From positions 1 to 41,390 of the forward strand of contig JAAYOH010000008.1 of assembly GCA_012520375.1 (NCBI GenBank): a stretch of DNA of 41,390 nt, written 5' to 3'. Origin of the DNA: Clostridiales bacterium. GTDB lineage: Bacteria; Bacillota; Clostridia; Christensenellales; Aristaeellaceae. The translations under genes and the position numbers were made by a program. This document shows positions 34,451 through 41,376 of the stretch, in pieces (the first letter of the stretch is position 1; every line of letters begins with the position of its first letter). A model generated the notes under the pieces. The model was given only the letters and a program-made list of their open reading frames with translations. It made no database searches and was not told where the DNA came from.

Positions 34451-35527
34451 TCAAACGCCTCCTTTGCTGCCCCGGCTGCGGCCAAGCTTTTTCAGGACAT
34501 TCTCCTTCAGCTGCTTCAGGCCCTCGCTGTTGCTGATCACCATGACCAGGATGAGCACGACGGCGTACACCAGCATGCGGTAGTCGTTGAAGGCCCGGAG
34601 CAGCTCCGGCAATACCGTGAGCAGGGCTGCCGCGATGATGGAGCCCCGGATGTTGCCGATGCCCCCCAGCACCACGAAGACCAGCACCAAAATGGAGGTG
34701 TCAAACTTGAATTTGCTGGCTGTCACCGTGGAATAGTTCAGGGCGTACAGGGCGCCCGCCATGCCCGCCAGGGCCGCGGAGATGACGAAGGCCATCATCT
34801 TGTACTTCGTGGCGCTGATGCCCACGGATTCCGCCGCAATGCGGTTGTCCCGAAGGGCCTTGATGGCGCGGCCGGAGCGGGAGTTGATCAGGTTCAGCAC
34901 CACGATCAGGGAGAAGATCACCAGCGCAAAGCCCATGGCGAAGGAAGCCAGCTTCTGGGTGACGGCGGCGCCCTGGGGGCCGTTGACCAGGATTTGGAAA
35001 GGAATGCCCTGGGCGGTACGGGCCGGGTCCTGGGCGATGGGGGTGTTGAAGGCGAAGACCAGCCGGTTGCCGTCCAGCCCGATGTACAGGCAGTTGATGA
35101 CGTTGCGGATGATCTCCCCGAAGGCCAGGGTCACGATGGCCAGGTAGTCGCCCCGCAGCCGCAGCACGGGCACTCCGATGACCACGCCGGCCAGGGTGGC
35201 CATCATGCCCCCCACAAGCATGGCCAGGATGAGGCGCAGGACGGCGCCGGGCACGGGCCCCGCCAGCACGGCGGCGGCGATGACGCCGCTGAAGGCGCCC
35301 ACGCTCATGAAGCCGGCGTGCCCCAGGCTCAGCTCCCCCGAAATGCCCACGGTCAGGTTGAGGCTGACCGCCATGACCACGTACACGCAGATGGGCACCA
35401 GCTGACCCTTCATGGAGCGGCTGAGCATGCCCTTCTCCATGAGGAAGCTCATCACCACGAAAGCGGCGATCACCATGAGATAGGTGACGGCGTTGTTGAT
35501 AAAGGTTTTGCCGGGTTTTTTCTTCAT
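34451..35527 (-). CDS. livM: Branched-chain amino-acid ABC transporter permease LivM
   Basis: 358 residues with about nine membrane segments. The N-terminal third has the LivM signature SLNLTVGISGELSLGHAGFMSVGAF (N-L-x-x-G-x-x-G-x-x-S-L-G-H-A-x-F). A long loop in the middle (about residues 150-185) is normal for LivM, and a segment AIKALRDNRIAAESVGI is the ATPase-contact loop. It forms the channel with LivH. The ATG is preceded by AAGGTGGT and lies 12 bp after livH. Confidence 0.93.
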   Translation of the reverse strand: MKKKPGKTFINNAVTYLMVIAAFVVMSFLMEKGMLSRSMKGQLVPICVYVVMAVSLNLTVGISGELSLGHAGFMSVGAFSGVIAAAVLAGPVPGAVLRLILAMLVGGMMATLAGVVIGVPVLRLRGDYLAIVTLAFGEIIRNVINCLYIGLDGNRLVFAFNTPIAQDPARTAQGIPFQILVNGPQGAAVTQKLASFAMGFALVIFSLIVVLNLINSRSGRAIKALRDNRIAAESVGISATKYKMMAFVISAALAGMAGALYALNYSTVTASKFKFDTSILVLVFVVLGGIGNIRGSIIAAALLTVLPELLRAFNDYRMLVYAVVLILVMVISNSEGLKQLKENVLKKLGRSRGSKGGV

Positions 35528-35539
35528 ACGCTCACCACC

Positions 35540-36421
35540 TTACACTTTTTCACTGATCTTCTTGCCCAGGAGGCCCGTGGGCTTGACCAGCAGCATGATG
35601 ATCAGCACCAGGAACACGATGGCATCCCCCAGTTCGGTGGAGATGTAGGCTTTGCCGAAGATCTCGATGATGCCCAGCAGGATCCCCCCCAGCATGGCGC
35701 CGGGGATGGAGCCGATGCCCCCGAACACGGCGGCGGTGAATGCCTTGATGCCCGGCATGGAGCCTGTGGTGGGCTGCAGCACCGGGTAGGCGGAGCACAG
35801 CAGCACCCCCGCGATGGCGGCCAGGGCCGAGCCGATGGCGAAGGTGACGGATATGGTGAGGTTCACGTCCACGCCCATCAGCTGGGCGGCGCCCTGGTCC
35901 TCGGAGACCGCCCGCATGGCCTTGCCCATCCTGGTGCGGGAGGTGAACAGGGTAAGGGCGACCATGATCACGATGCAGCACAGCACCGTGACGATGGGCT
36001 CGTCGGAGATGAGCAGCCGCCCGTCGAAGAGGCGGACGGAGCCCAGGTTCACCACGGAGCTGAAGCTTTTTGGGTTGGAGCTCCAGATCAAAAGGGCCGC
36101 GTTCTGCAGCAGGTAGCTCATGCCGATGGCCGTGATCAGCACCGCCAGCTTGGGGGCGCTGCGCAGGGGCTTGTAGGCCAGGCGCTCGATCACGATACCC
36201 AGGACGGTGCACACCACCATGGCAGCCAGCACCGACAGGAAGGCGGGCAGCCCCAGGTACTGGGTCACGCAGAAGGATATGTAGGCGCCCACCATGATGA
36301 CGTCGCCGTGGGCAAAATTCAGCATCTTCGCGATGCCGTAAACCATCGTATAGCCTAAAGCAATGATGGCGTACACGCTTCCCAGACTGATGCCGTTGAT
36401 CAGGTAGGAAAGAAAGACCAT
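35540..36421 (-). CDS. livH: Branched-chain amino-acid ABC transporter permease LivH
   Basis: 293 residues with about eight membrane segments. The start MVFLSYLINGISLGSVYAII and the following MVYGIAKMLNFAHGDVIMVGAY are the LivH signatures, and GKAMRAVSEDQGAAQLMGVD is the coupling loop for the ATPase. It is the first gene of livHMGF. GAGGTG precedes the ATG by about 8 bases. No LivJ/LivK binding protein is encoded at either end of the operon in this window, although the family needs one. Urea or short-chain amide transport by the same family is possible. Confidence 0.93.
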   Translation of the reverse strand: MVFLSYLINGISLGSVYAIIALGYTMVYGIAKMLNFAHGDVIMVGAYISFCVTQYLGLPAFLSVLAAMVVCTVLGIVIERLAYKPLRSAPKLAVLITAIGMSYLLQNAALLIWSSNPKSFSSVVNLGSVRLFDGRLLISDEPIVTVLCCIVIMVALTLFTSRTRMGKAMRAVSEDQGAAQLMGVDVNLTISVTFAIGSALAAIAGVLLCSAYPVLQPTTGSMPGIKAFTAAVFGGIGSIPGAMLGGILLGIIEIFGKAYISTELGDAIVFLVLIIMLLVKPTGLLGKKISEKV

Positions 36422-36456
36422 CTGTTATCCACCTCGTTCACACGCTATTCGGAAGG

Positions 36457-36465
36457 ATTGTATCA
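36457..36465 (-). promoter_or_regulatory. livH: Extended -10 promoter for livHMGF
   Basis: TGATACAAT on the minus strand, about 36 bases before the livH ATG. The -35 region is poor (TATGGA at 17 bases), so activation by a regulator is possible. Confidence 0.45.
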
Positions 36466-36701
36466 CAATTCTGTAAAATTCCATAGGAGGGCTGTTGCAG
36501 ATTGCAAGAAATCTGTTTCCGGGGCAATTCGTTTATTTGCTTCGCAGCCCCCCATGATTTGCCGCCAAGAAGATTTGACGGCTGCCGGGATCGCCGATTC
36601 AGCCGGTGTTTCCCGAAAAAGGCGGGGCAAATAGCCTGATACTGTCCTACCCGTTGTGGCGTCGGCCCATCGCCGCGTGCGGCAGGCCAACAAATTTGTC
36701 G

Positions 36702-36730
36702 TTGAAATTCCATGGAAAAAGTGATATCAT
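36702..36730 (+). promoter_or_regulatory. Promoter for the GH114-like gene
   Basis: TTGAAA (36702-36707), 17 bases, TATCAT (36725-36730), about 66 bases before the ATG. Confidence 0.65.
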
Positions 36731-36796
36731 GGCGCCGGGAGACGCGCCCTGCCCATGGGCGGCGCTCTGCGATTCCACAATAAGGAAGTGTGTGTG

Positions 36797-37630
36797 ATGA
36801 AAAGGGAAATCCTTCGGCGGATTGCAATGGTTCTCACGCTCGCAGTCGCCATGACGCTCTGTGCGGGCGGGGCGGCGGAAGAAGCCCTTGCCCGCCAGCC
36901 CTACGGCGTATTCCTGGGCATCGACAACACCGCCATGGACAGGCTTGCCCCGTACCAGACGGTGGTGATCGACGCGCAGTACTTCACCGCCGGGGATATC
37001 CGGGCGCTGCACGAAGCGGGGCACACGGTCTATACGTATCTGAACGTGGGCTCCCTGGAGAACTTCCGGGACTATTACAAAAAGTGGGAGGGCATCTGCC
37101 TTGGCGAGTACGAAAACTGGGAGGAAGAATGCTGGGCGGACGTTTCAGACGCCGGGTGGCAGGAATTCATGACCGTGACCCTCGCCGGGCAGTTTGTGGA
37201 GATGGACGTCGACGGTTTTTTTGTGGACAACTGCGACGTTTACTACGAGTACCCCCGGGAGGAGATCTTTGAGGGGCTCACCGCGATCCTGCGGGGCCTT
37301 ATGGGCTACGGCAAGGCCGTCATCATGAACAGCGGCGACACCTTCGCCGACGAGTATTACAGCCGATACGGCACGATCGACGACGTGTTCACGGGCATCA
37401 ACCAGGAGACGATCATCACGTCCGTCGATTATGACGACGATACCTTCGGCTGGCAGACCGAAGAGGACTGCGCGTATTTCAAGGACTACGTGGAGCGCTA
37501 CGCGGCTTTGGGCGCCGACATCTACCTGCTGGAATACGCAACGGACGCGGACGTGATCGCAGAGATCCAAAGCTATTGCGGGGAAAAGGGGTTTGCATAT
37601 TACGTGGCGGAATCCATCGAGCTGGAATGA
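36797..37630 (+). CDS. Secreted GH114-like (endo-alpha-1,4-polygalactosaminidase family) protein
   Basis: 277 residues. A basic start and hydrophobic stretch (MKREILRRIAMVLTLAVAMTL) make a signal peptide, with cleavage likely in AGGAAEEALA. The mature part looks like a TIM barrel of the GH114/TM1410 type: QPYGVFLGID, VVIDAQYF, TVYTYLNVGSLEN, MDVDGFFVDNCDVY with two plausible acidic residues, and AVIMNSGD. GH114 enzymes cut alpha-1,4-galactosaminan; many bacterial homologues are uncharacterised, so the substrate is open. AAGGAA lies about 9 bases before the ATG. It stands alone between divergent livHMGF and a terminator. Confidence 0.82.
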   Translation: MKREILRRIAMVLTLAVAMTLCAGGAAEEALARQPYGVFLGIDNTAMDRLAPYQTVVIDAQYFTAGDIRALHEAGHTVYTYLNVGSLENFRDYYKKWEGICLGEYENWEEECWADVSDAGWQEFMTVTLAGQFVEMDVDGFFVDNCDVYYEYPREEIFEGLTAILRGLMGYGKAVIMNSGDTFADEYYSRYGTIDDVFTGINQETIITSVDYDDDTFGWQTEEDCAYFKDYVERYAALGADIYLLEYATDADVIAEIQSYCGEKGFAYYVAESIELE

Positions 37631-37720
37631 GGTCCCTTGCCTCAAGAGGGGGCATGCCTGGAGTCTCTTTGACCCCGGCATTGCCCGGCAAAACGGATAG
37701 ACCACGAACGGCATCTTGTG

Positions 37721-37746
37721 GGGTCCAGCCGGCGACGGCTGGACCC
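37721..37746 (+). terminator. GC-rich hairpin after the GH114-like gene (first of two)
   Basis: A perfect 10-bp stem, GGGTCCAGCC and GGCTGGACCC, with a six-base loop. Its right arm shares ACCC with the left arm of the next hairpin, so both cannot form fully at once. Confidence 0.6.
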
Positions 37747-37795
37747 GCAGCCCGTCAAAGGCTCCCCTCGCCATCCCTTGGCTTGCGGGTTTTTT
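37743..37795 (+). terminator. Intrinsic terminator after the GH114-like gene (second hairpin)
   Basis: ACCCGCA-GCC (37743-37752) pairs with GGC-T-TGCGGGT (37780-37790) with one bulged base, followed by TTTTT (37791-37795). The U-run makes this the likely release point. Confidence 0.7.
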
Positions 37796-37836
37796 GATGG
37801 CCCGATGTTTCCCCAAAAGTGGTTTGACCTTGGCTA

Positions 37837-38460
37837 TCAAACGGGGAATACTTTGGCGACAAATTTGTAGTAGTATCGTTCATTAACGGGGGTATCAGGC
37901 AGGCTAAGAACCAGAATTGCGTTTTCGGTTTCGTAAGGTGTTTTGTAATGATCAGGGTCGGTCACGGACATATCCTTGTATGAAGTGCCCCGGTAACGAA
38001 AGCTTGCTTTTGTTTTTCGCTCGTCAGGGTGGGTGATTTCCAAATCGCTCACCTGGACCAGGACCAACGAATGCCCCACGGTACCGATCCTGTCTTTTGT
38101 TATATAAGAATACGCGTTGCCCAACAAGTACCTGTGTTCTTCTGCCGGATGAAGGGCCAGCAATTCCCCAACGGACAGACGGCCGACTTTTTCCCAACGC
38201 TCGCCTTCGTCTATGAGCACATTTTCTGGCTGATGATCGCTTGGAACACGCTTTATGATCGGGACCCTGGCGATGTCCAGTATGCTGCACGCGCTTCCAT
38301 CACGATACTCCATGTGCTTTTTCAATAATGGGCCGCGGTTTGCATCACCGCACGAAACAAGCCGGATCCATTTGCCGCTTTTGATATCGATGCCGGCGAC
38401 ACAGTACCCGCCAAATTTTGACGACTTTGTAAGAATCACAACGTCCATTGCATGGCCCAC
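37837..38460 (-). CDS. Unassigned protein, tentatively dual-OB-domain type, in the DUF488 operon
   Basis: 207 residues, soluble, no signal or membrane segment. It begins VVILTKSSKFGGYCVAGIDIKSGKWIRLVS, two short beta strands with a K-x-x-x-x-G-x-C-V-A-G pattern, and contains HSLVLVQVSDLEI and FRYRGTSYKDMSVTDP, a beta-rich layout. I recall proteins annotated as dual OB domain (DuOB) with this start; that assignment is from memory and is moderate at best. OB folds usually bind nucleic acid or nucleotides. The start is GTG 38460 because AGGAGG lies 7 bases before it; the ATG four codons later is too far from it. It follows the second DUF488 gene by 13 bp and is the last gene of the operon. Confidence 0.75.
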   Translation of the reverse strand: MGHAMDVVILTKSSKFGGYCVAGIDIKSGKWIRLVSCGDANRGPLLKKHMEYRDGSACSILDIARVPIIKRVPSDHQPENVLIDEGERWEKVGRLSVGELLALHPAEEHRYLLGNAYSYITKDRIGTVGHSLVLVQVSDLEITHPDERKTKASFRYRGTSYKDMSVTDPDHYKTPYETENAILVLSLPDTPVNERYYYKFVAKVFPV

Positions 38461-38473
38461 AACAACGCCTCCT

Positions 38474-38917
38474 TTAAAGGTGTTTGATCTCTGTTGGCCG
38501 GGGAGCTGTATCGGCTATCATTTCGGCGAGCAACCTCCGATGGCAGTGTTCGGGCGTCGGTTCGCTGCACAGCAAACAAATATGGGTATACTCAGAAAAA
38601 CGGTCGATGAAATCCAGGTGGTTCCCCCGCTGGTTCATCAGGGCAGCATACTGGTCCTCGTACTCAATCCAGGATATGCGCTTGTTTTTATAAGCGTCCA
38701 GGATCTCTTTTGTCGGCGCAAACTCCAGGCAATGCCTGTATTCGCAATGACACAGCTCGGACAAAAAGTATGGAAGGTCGTCCCCTTTTGCAAAGCCGGC
38801 CAACTGCGATTTGTTGTTCAATCGTACGTCCAATACGATTTCGACCTGGTTTTCCTTGAGCAAGGCAAAAAACTGTTCGGCGGTTTTTTGGGTAAATCCG
38901 ATCGTGAATACAGTCAC
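38474..38917 (-). CDS. DUF488 family protein, short divergent copy
   Basis: 147 residues. It keeps the DUF488 landmarks: FTIGFT at residues 4-9, VLDVRLN at 28-34, and a C-terminal CSEPTPEHCHRR with Cys117, Cys125 and His126. It lacks the longer C-terminal region of its neighbour and differs from it in most positions, so the two are paralogues with probably distinct jobs. The function of DUF488 is not established; the invariant Cys/His/Arg set suggests an enzyme or metal site. The start is GTG, 7 bases after AGGAGG, and overlaps the previous stop by 4 bp (GTGA). No membrane segment is seen. Confidence 0.88.
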   Translation of the reverse strand: MTVFTIGFTQKTAEQFFALLKENQVEIVLDVRLNNKSQLAGFAKGDDLPYFLSELCHCEYRHCLEFAPTKEILDAYKNKRISWIEYEDQYAALMNQRGNHLDFIDRFSEYTHICLLCSEPTPEHCHRRLLAEMIADTAPRPTEIKHL

Positions 38918-39528
38918 TTGATTTCCTCCTCCATCGAGTAGCCAATTTCTGCGTTTCGTTTCCGATAGGCTTGCAGCAGATAATCCCCCTCATCGGGCAA
39001 GTCCCCAAAGAGCGTGGTTTGGTTTCTGTTCGGAAAGTACTTGTCAAGCAGCCTGGACTCTATTTCTTTTTGCGTGGTTTTCTTGTCGTTTGGCAAGAGG
39101 TGGATCACTTCGTACCCGGCTTCATGGAACGGCCGGGACACCAATATGGCCCGGTGACAATTGAACGGGTCTTTTTCCGCGCACATCAAGGCGCACCGAT
39201 CGCCCTGTTTCATGCGGTCGATCAATTTTTCATAGCCGCCCAGAAAGAGCGGGGATTTGGCAAAAAGTTCAAAATCAAGGTACCCCTCATCAGCGCAGTA
39301 TGCAGGGTCTTCCTGCCTCGCGCCGAACTCTTTTGCACAATTGCGATAGCATATCCCGGAACGCTTCAAGGTCTTCTCGAGGATGTCTTTGTGATAGTCG
39401 GGGAAATGCTGTGAGTACGGCTGACTGCGGACATCCACAAGGAGCGATATGCGATTCGACTGCAAGGCATTCACAAAATCATCGATCGAAAAGCCCGAAT
39501 ATCCAATCGTATAGATGGTATCGATCAT
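38914..39528 (-). CDS. DUF488 family protein, full-length copy
   Basis: 204 residues. DUF488 motifs are TIGYSG (7-12), LVDVRSQPYS (30-39), and MCAEKDPFNCHR with Cys116, Cys124, His125 and Arg126. The C-terminal third (from about residue 140, KKTTQKEIESRLLDKYF) is extra to the short copy. The distance between the paired cysteines, 8 residues, is the same in both copies. ATG 39528 has GAGG 8 bases upstream; an in-frame GTG three codons earlier overlaps that site. It is the first gene of the three-gene operon and has a strong promoter 27 bases before. The biochemical role is unknown. Confidence 0.9.
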   Translation of the reverse strand: MIDTIYTIGYSGFSIDDFVNALQSNRISLLVDVRSQPYSQHFPDYHKDILEKTLKRSGICYRNCAKEFGARQEDPAYCADEGYLDFELFAKSPLFLGGYEKLIDRMKQGDRCALMCAEKDPFNCHRAILVSRPFHEAGYEVIHLLPNDKKTTQKEIESRLLDKYFPNRNQTTLFGDLPDEGDYLLQAYRKRNAEIGYSMEEEIK

Positions 39529-39554
39529 CGGCGGCACCTCGCTTTGACAGCTTG

Positions 39555-39583
39555 ATTATATCCGAAAACACAGAACATGGCAA
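39555..39583 (-). promoter_or_regulatory. Strong promoter for the DUF488 operon
   Basis: On the minus strand TTGCCA (39578-39583), 17 bases, perfect TATAAT (39555-39560), directly before the first DUF488 gene. The cassette therefore does not depend on the kinase operon upstream. Confidence 0.82.
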
Positions 39584-39678
39584 GGAAAGAGCGCTTCCTG
39601 GGCTCGCAGCCCTGCGGCGCATGCGGTGCATGACACACATGATGGACCGGAAGCGATCGTAACGGCTGAAACGGTCGG

Positions 39679-40272
39679 CTACGGCACTTCTTCCGGCGTT
39701 TCTTCGGTTTCTTCCTCGGGAACCGGCGCGATGCTCCAGTTGTCGCTGAAGATCAGGTATCGGATGAAATCCACAGTGGTTCCCGTCTTTTCGGCCATCC
39801 GGGCGATCAGTTCGTCGCCGATCTCATCCCGGATGACGTCCATCTGCGCCTGGGCGTCGGGCGCTGCCTGGGGATCCAGGAACAGCATCAGCACCTGATG
39901 GATCGCTTTGGTCTCTGCATCCGCCGCATCGTCGCCGTAGAGAATGGTCGCCCACAGGCTGTTGCCCATGGCTGTATAATAGAAGGGATAGAGCGCTTCC
40001 AGCTCCACGCCGAACTCCTCACAGAAGTGCTGCATGTCGCTTTCGTCCACTTCAAGCAGGAAAGGCATCACGGCAGAGAGGATGCGCCCGTTCAAGCTGT
40101 CCTCCGGATCAAACTGCGCGAAACTGCCCATCATGATCATTTGGAGCACAAGGCATTCGCTTTTTCCTTCGCAGCAGACCACCGGGCGGTCATAGGTATC
40201 CTCCCAGTAAGCCCTCGCCTGCGCGGGGCCCAGCAGCATGAGCGCCATGAAAAGCGCCAATACCTTTTTCAT
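39679..40272 (-). CDS. Small secreted acidic protein of unknown family
   Basis: 197 residues, not recognised. MKKVLALFMALMLLGPAQARA is a clear signal peptide, with cleavage before YWEDTYDR. The mature protein has an early cysteine group (VVCCEGKSEC), is helical-looking and acidic, and ends in a Glu/Pro-rich tail (PEEETEETPEEV), so it should be exported and soluble or wall-associated. The ATG overlaps the histidine kinase stop as ATGA, which argues for joint translation and a role in that signalling pathway, for example as an accessory or sensor partner. That role is inference from position only. No other homology was seen. Confidence 0.8.
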   Translation of the reverse strand: MKKVLALFMALMLLGPAQARAYWEDTYDRPVVCCEGKSECLVLQMIMMGSFAQFDPEDSLNGRILSAVMPFLLEVDESDMQHFCEEFGVELEALYPFYYTAMGNSLWATILYGDDAADAETKAIHQVLMLFLDPQAAPDAQAQMDVIRDEIGDELIARMAEKTGTTVDFIRYLIFSDNWSIAPVPEEETEETPEEVP

Positions 40273-41252
40273 TGCGCGCCCTCCGGTGATCCGAATTGCA
40301 CGATGAAGCGACTGCCCTTTCCGCTTTCACTTACCAAATGGATCTCGCCGCCATAGCGCTGCACGATGGCCTGTATGATGGACAGCCCCAAGCCCGTTCC
40401 TCCGACGGCGCTCCGCACCTCGTCCACGCGGTAAAACTGTTCAAAGATGCGGCTCTGGTGCGCGGCGTCGATGCCGATCCCGTTGTCCTCCACAGAGAAA
40501 CCATCCGGACCGAGGCGGATGTGCACATAGCCGCCTTCGCGGCCGTAGCGGATGGCGTTGTCGGTCAGGTTGTACAGGATTTCCCAGACGTCCTTTTCTG
40601 TTGCCGTGAGCCGGAACGAACCTTCCACTTTCAGCGTGATGTTTCTCTGGGCAGCGCGGGGCGAAAGCGACTGGCAGATCTCCTCTGCAACTGCAGCCAC
40701 GTCTACAGTCGCCGGCTCTGCCAGCTGGCGCTCGGCGCGGCTGAGCAGCAGGATGTCCTCGATCACCTCCAGCATGCGGCTGCATTCGCTGCGGATTGTC
40801 TGGGTACACAGCGCCTGCTCCTCCGGGGTATCCGCCAGGCCTTCGTCCAGCATCTCCGCAAAACCCATGATGGAGGTCAGGGGCGAGCGCAGTTCATGGG
40901 AGGCGTTGGCGACAAAGTCCTGCCGCATGTTCAGCGTGCGCAGGATCTCTTTTCTGTCCTTTTCCATCCGGTCCGCCAGGTAAGCGATGTTGTTCAGCGC
41001 GGGCTGAAGCTCCGGGAATACCGCCTTGGGATTGGAAAGCTGCCCCTCCAGCATGAGCCGCACGTCGTCCATTTGCGCAATGAGAGAGCCGGCAAAGCGG
41101 GACAGCGCCCGCCGCTGATGGAGGAACAGGAGCAAGAACAGCAGCACCAGCCCTGCTCCGTACAGGAGGATCACCCGGGAAAGCTCCCATATGGGATAGG
41201 CAAGGCGCAGGATCAGCTGCGGCGAGATGCGCTTGGCGGCATAGATGACCAT
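40269..41252 (-). CDS. Sensor histidine kinase, PhoR-like, N-terminus missing
   Basis: 327 residues from the first ATG. One membrane segment (about residues 26-45), a linker with a coiled-coil look, the H-box NASHELRSPLTSI with His119, then the ATPase domain with N-box NLTDNAIRYG, DNGIGI (G1) and GGTGLGLSI (G2). It autophosphorylates on His119 and would pass the phosphate to a response regulator that is not in the window. The first 20 residues (YAAKRISPQLILRLA) look like the end of an extracytoplasmic sensor domain, whose start and first membrane segment are missing. There is no ribosome site before ATG 41252, so this is probably the tail of a longer gene cut at the junction near 41.25-41.29 kb. 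Confidence 0.88.
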   Translation of the reverse strand: MVIYAAKRISPQLILRLAYPIWELSRVILLYGAGLVLLFLLLFLHQRRALSRFAGSLIAQMDDVRLMLEGQLSNPKAVFPELQPALNNIAYLADRMEKDRKEILRTLNMRQDFVANASHELRSPLTSIMGFAEMLDEGLADTPEEQALCTQTIRSECSRMLEVIEDILLLSRAERQLAEPATVDVAAVAEEICQSLSPRAAQRNITLKVEGSFRLTATEKDVWEILYNLTDNAIRYGREGGYVHIRLGPDGFSVEDNGIGIDAAHQSRIFEQFYRVDEVRSAVGGTGLGLSIIQAIVQRYGGEIHLVSESGKGSRFIVQFGSPEGAQ

Positions 41253-41258
41253 TTCATC

Positions 41259-41372
41259 TTGCGTAGGGAGCTTAAAGATCCTGCAATACTAAGAATTGAA
41301 ATCATCAGTGAGGAAGAGACTATATTGATTTCGCAGATTACTAAATACATCGAAGAAGGCTTGAAAGGATAA
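41259..41372 (+). pseudogene. C-terminal fragment of an unrelated gene at the right-edge junction
   Basis: About 37 plus-strand codons ending in TAA at 41370-41372. The end reads like a real protein tail (ELKDPAILRIEIISEEE…, then YIEEGLKG). Codons such as ATA, CTA, AGA and the low G+C differ from everything to the left. The frame runs into the antisense of the histidine kinase with no start codon or ribosome site of its own, so the gene seems to have lost its beginning here. The family is not recognised; the boundary is approximate. Confidence 0.5.
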
Positions 41373-41376
41373 CCGT

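Larger units (their letters stand above)
36422..36796. other. Long divergent intergenic region between livH and the GH114-like gene
   Basis: 375 bases without a credible gene. It contains one promoter in each direction. It also holds small inverted repeats such as CAGATT/AATCTG (36498-36515) and CGGCTG/CAGCCG (about 36580-36606). No riboswitch, T-box or tRNA pattern was recognised. Base composition is lower in G+C than the flanking genes, as expected for a regulatory region. Confidence 0.6.

Noticed and set aside
34034-36358. 774-codon open frame antisense to livG, livM and livH
   Set aside because: Composition dominated by His, Gln, Asp and Gly, the mirror image of membrane-protein codons; no start signal.
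36422-36796. Riboswitch or T-box leader before livH
   Set aside because: No T-box sequence, no specifier-loop layout and no terminator followed by U-run on the minus strand before livH.
36438-36827. 129-codon open frame on the minus strand in the livH/GH114 intergenic region
   Set aside because: No ribosome site, no family resemblance, and it overlaps promoters on both strands.
37576-37797. 73-codon plus-strand frame after the GH114-like gene
   Set aside because: It covers the two terminator hairpins and lacks a ribosome site.
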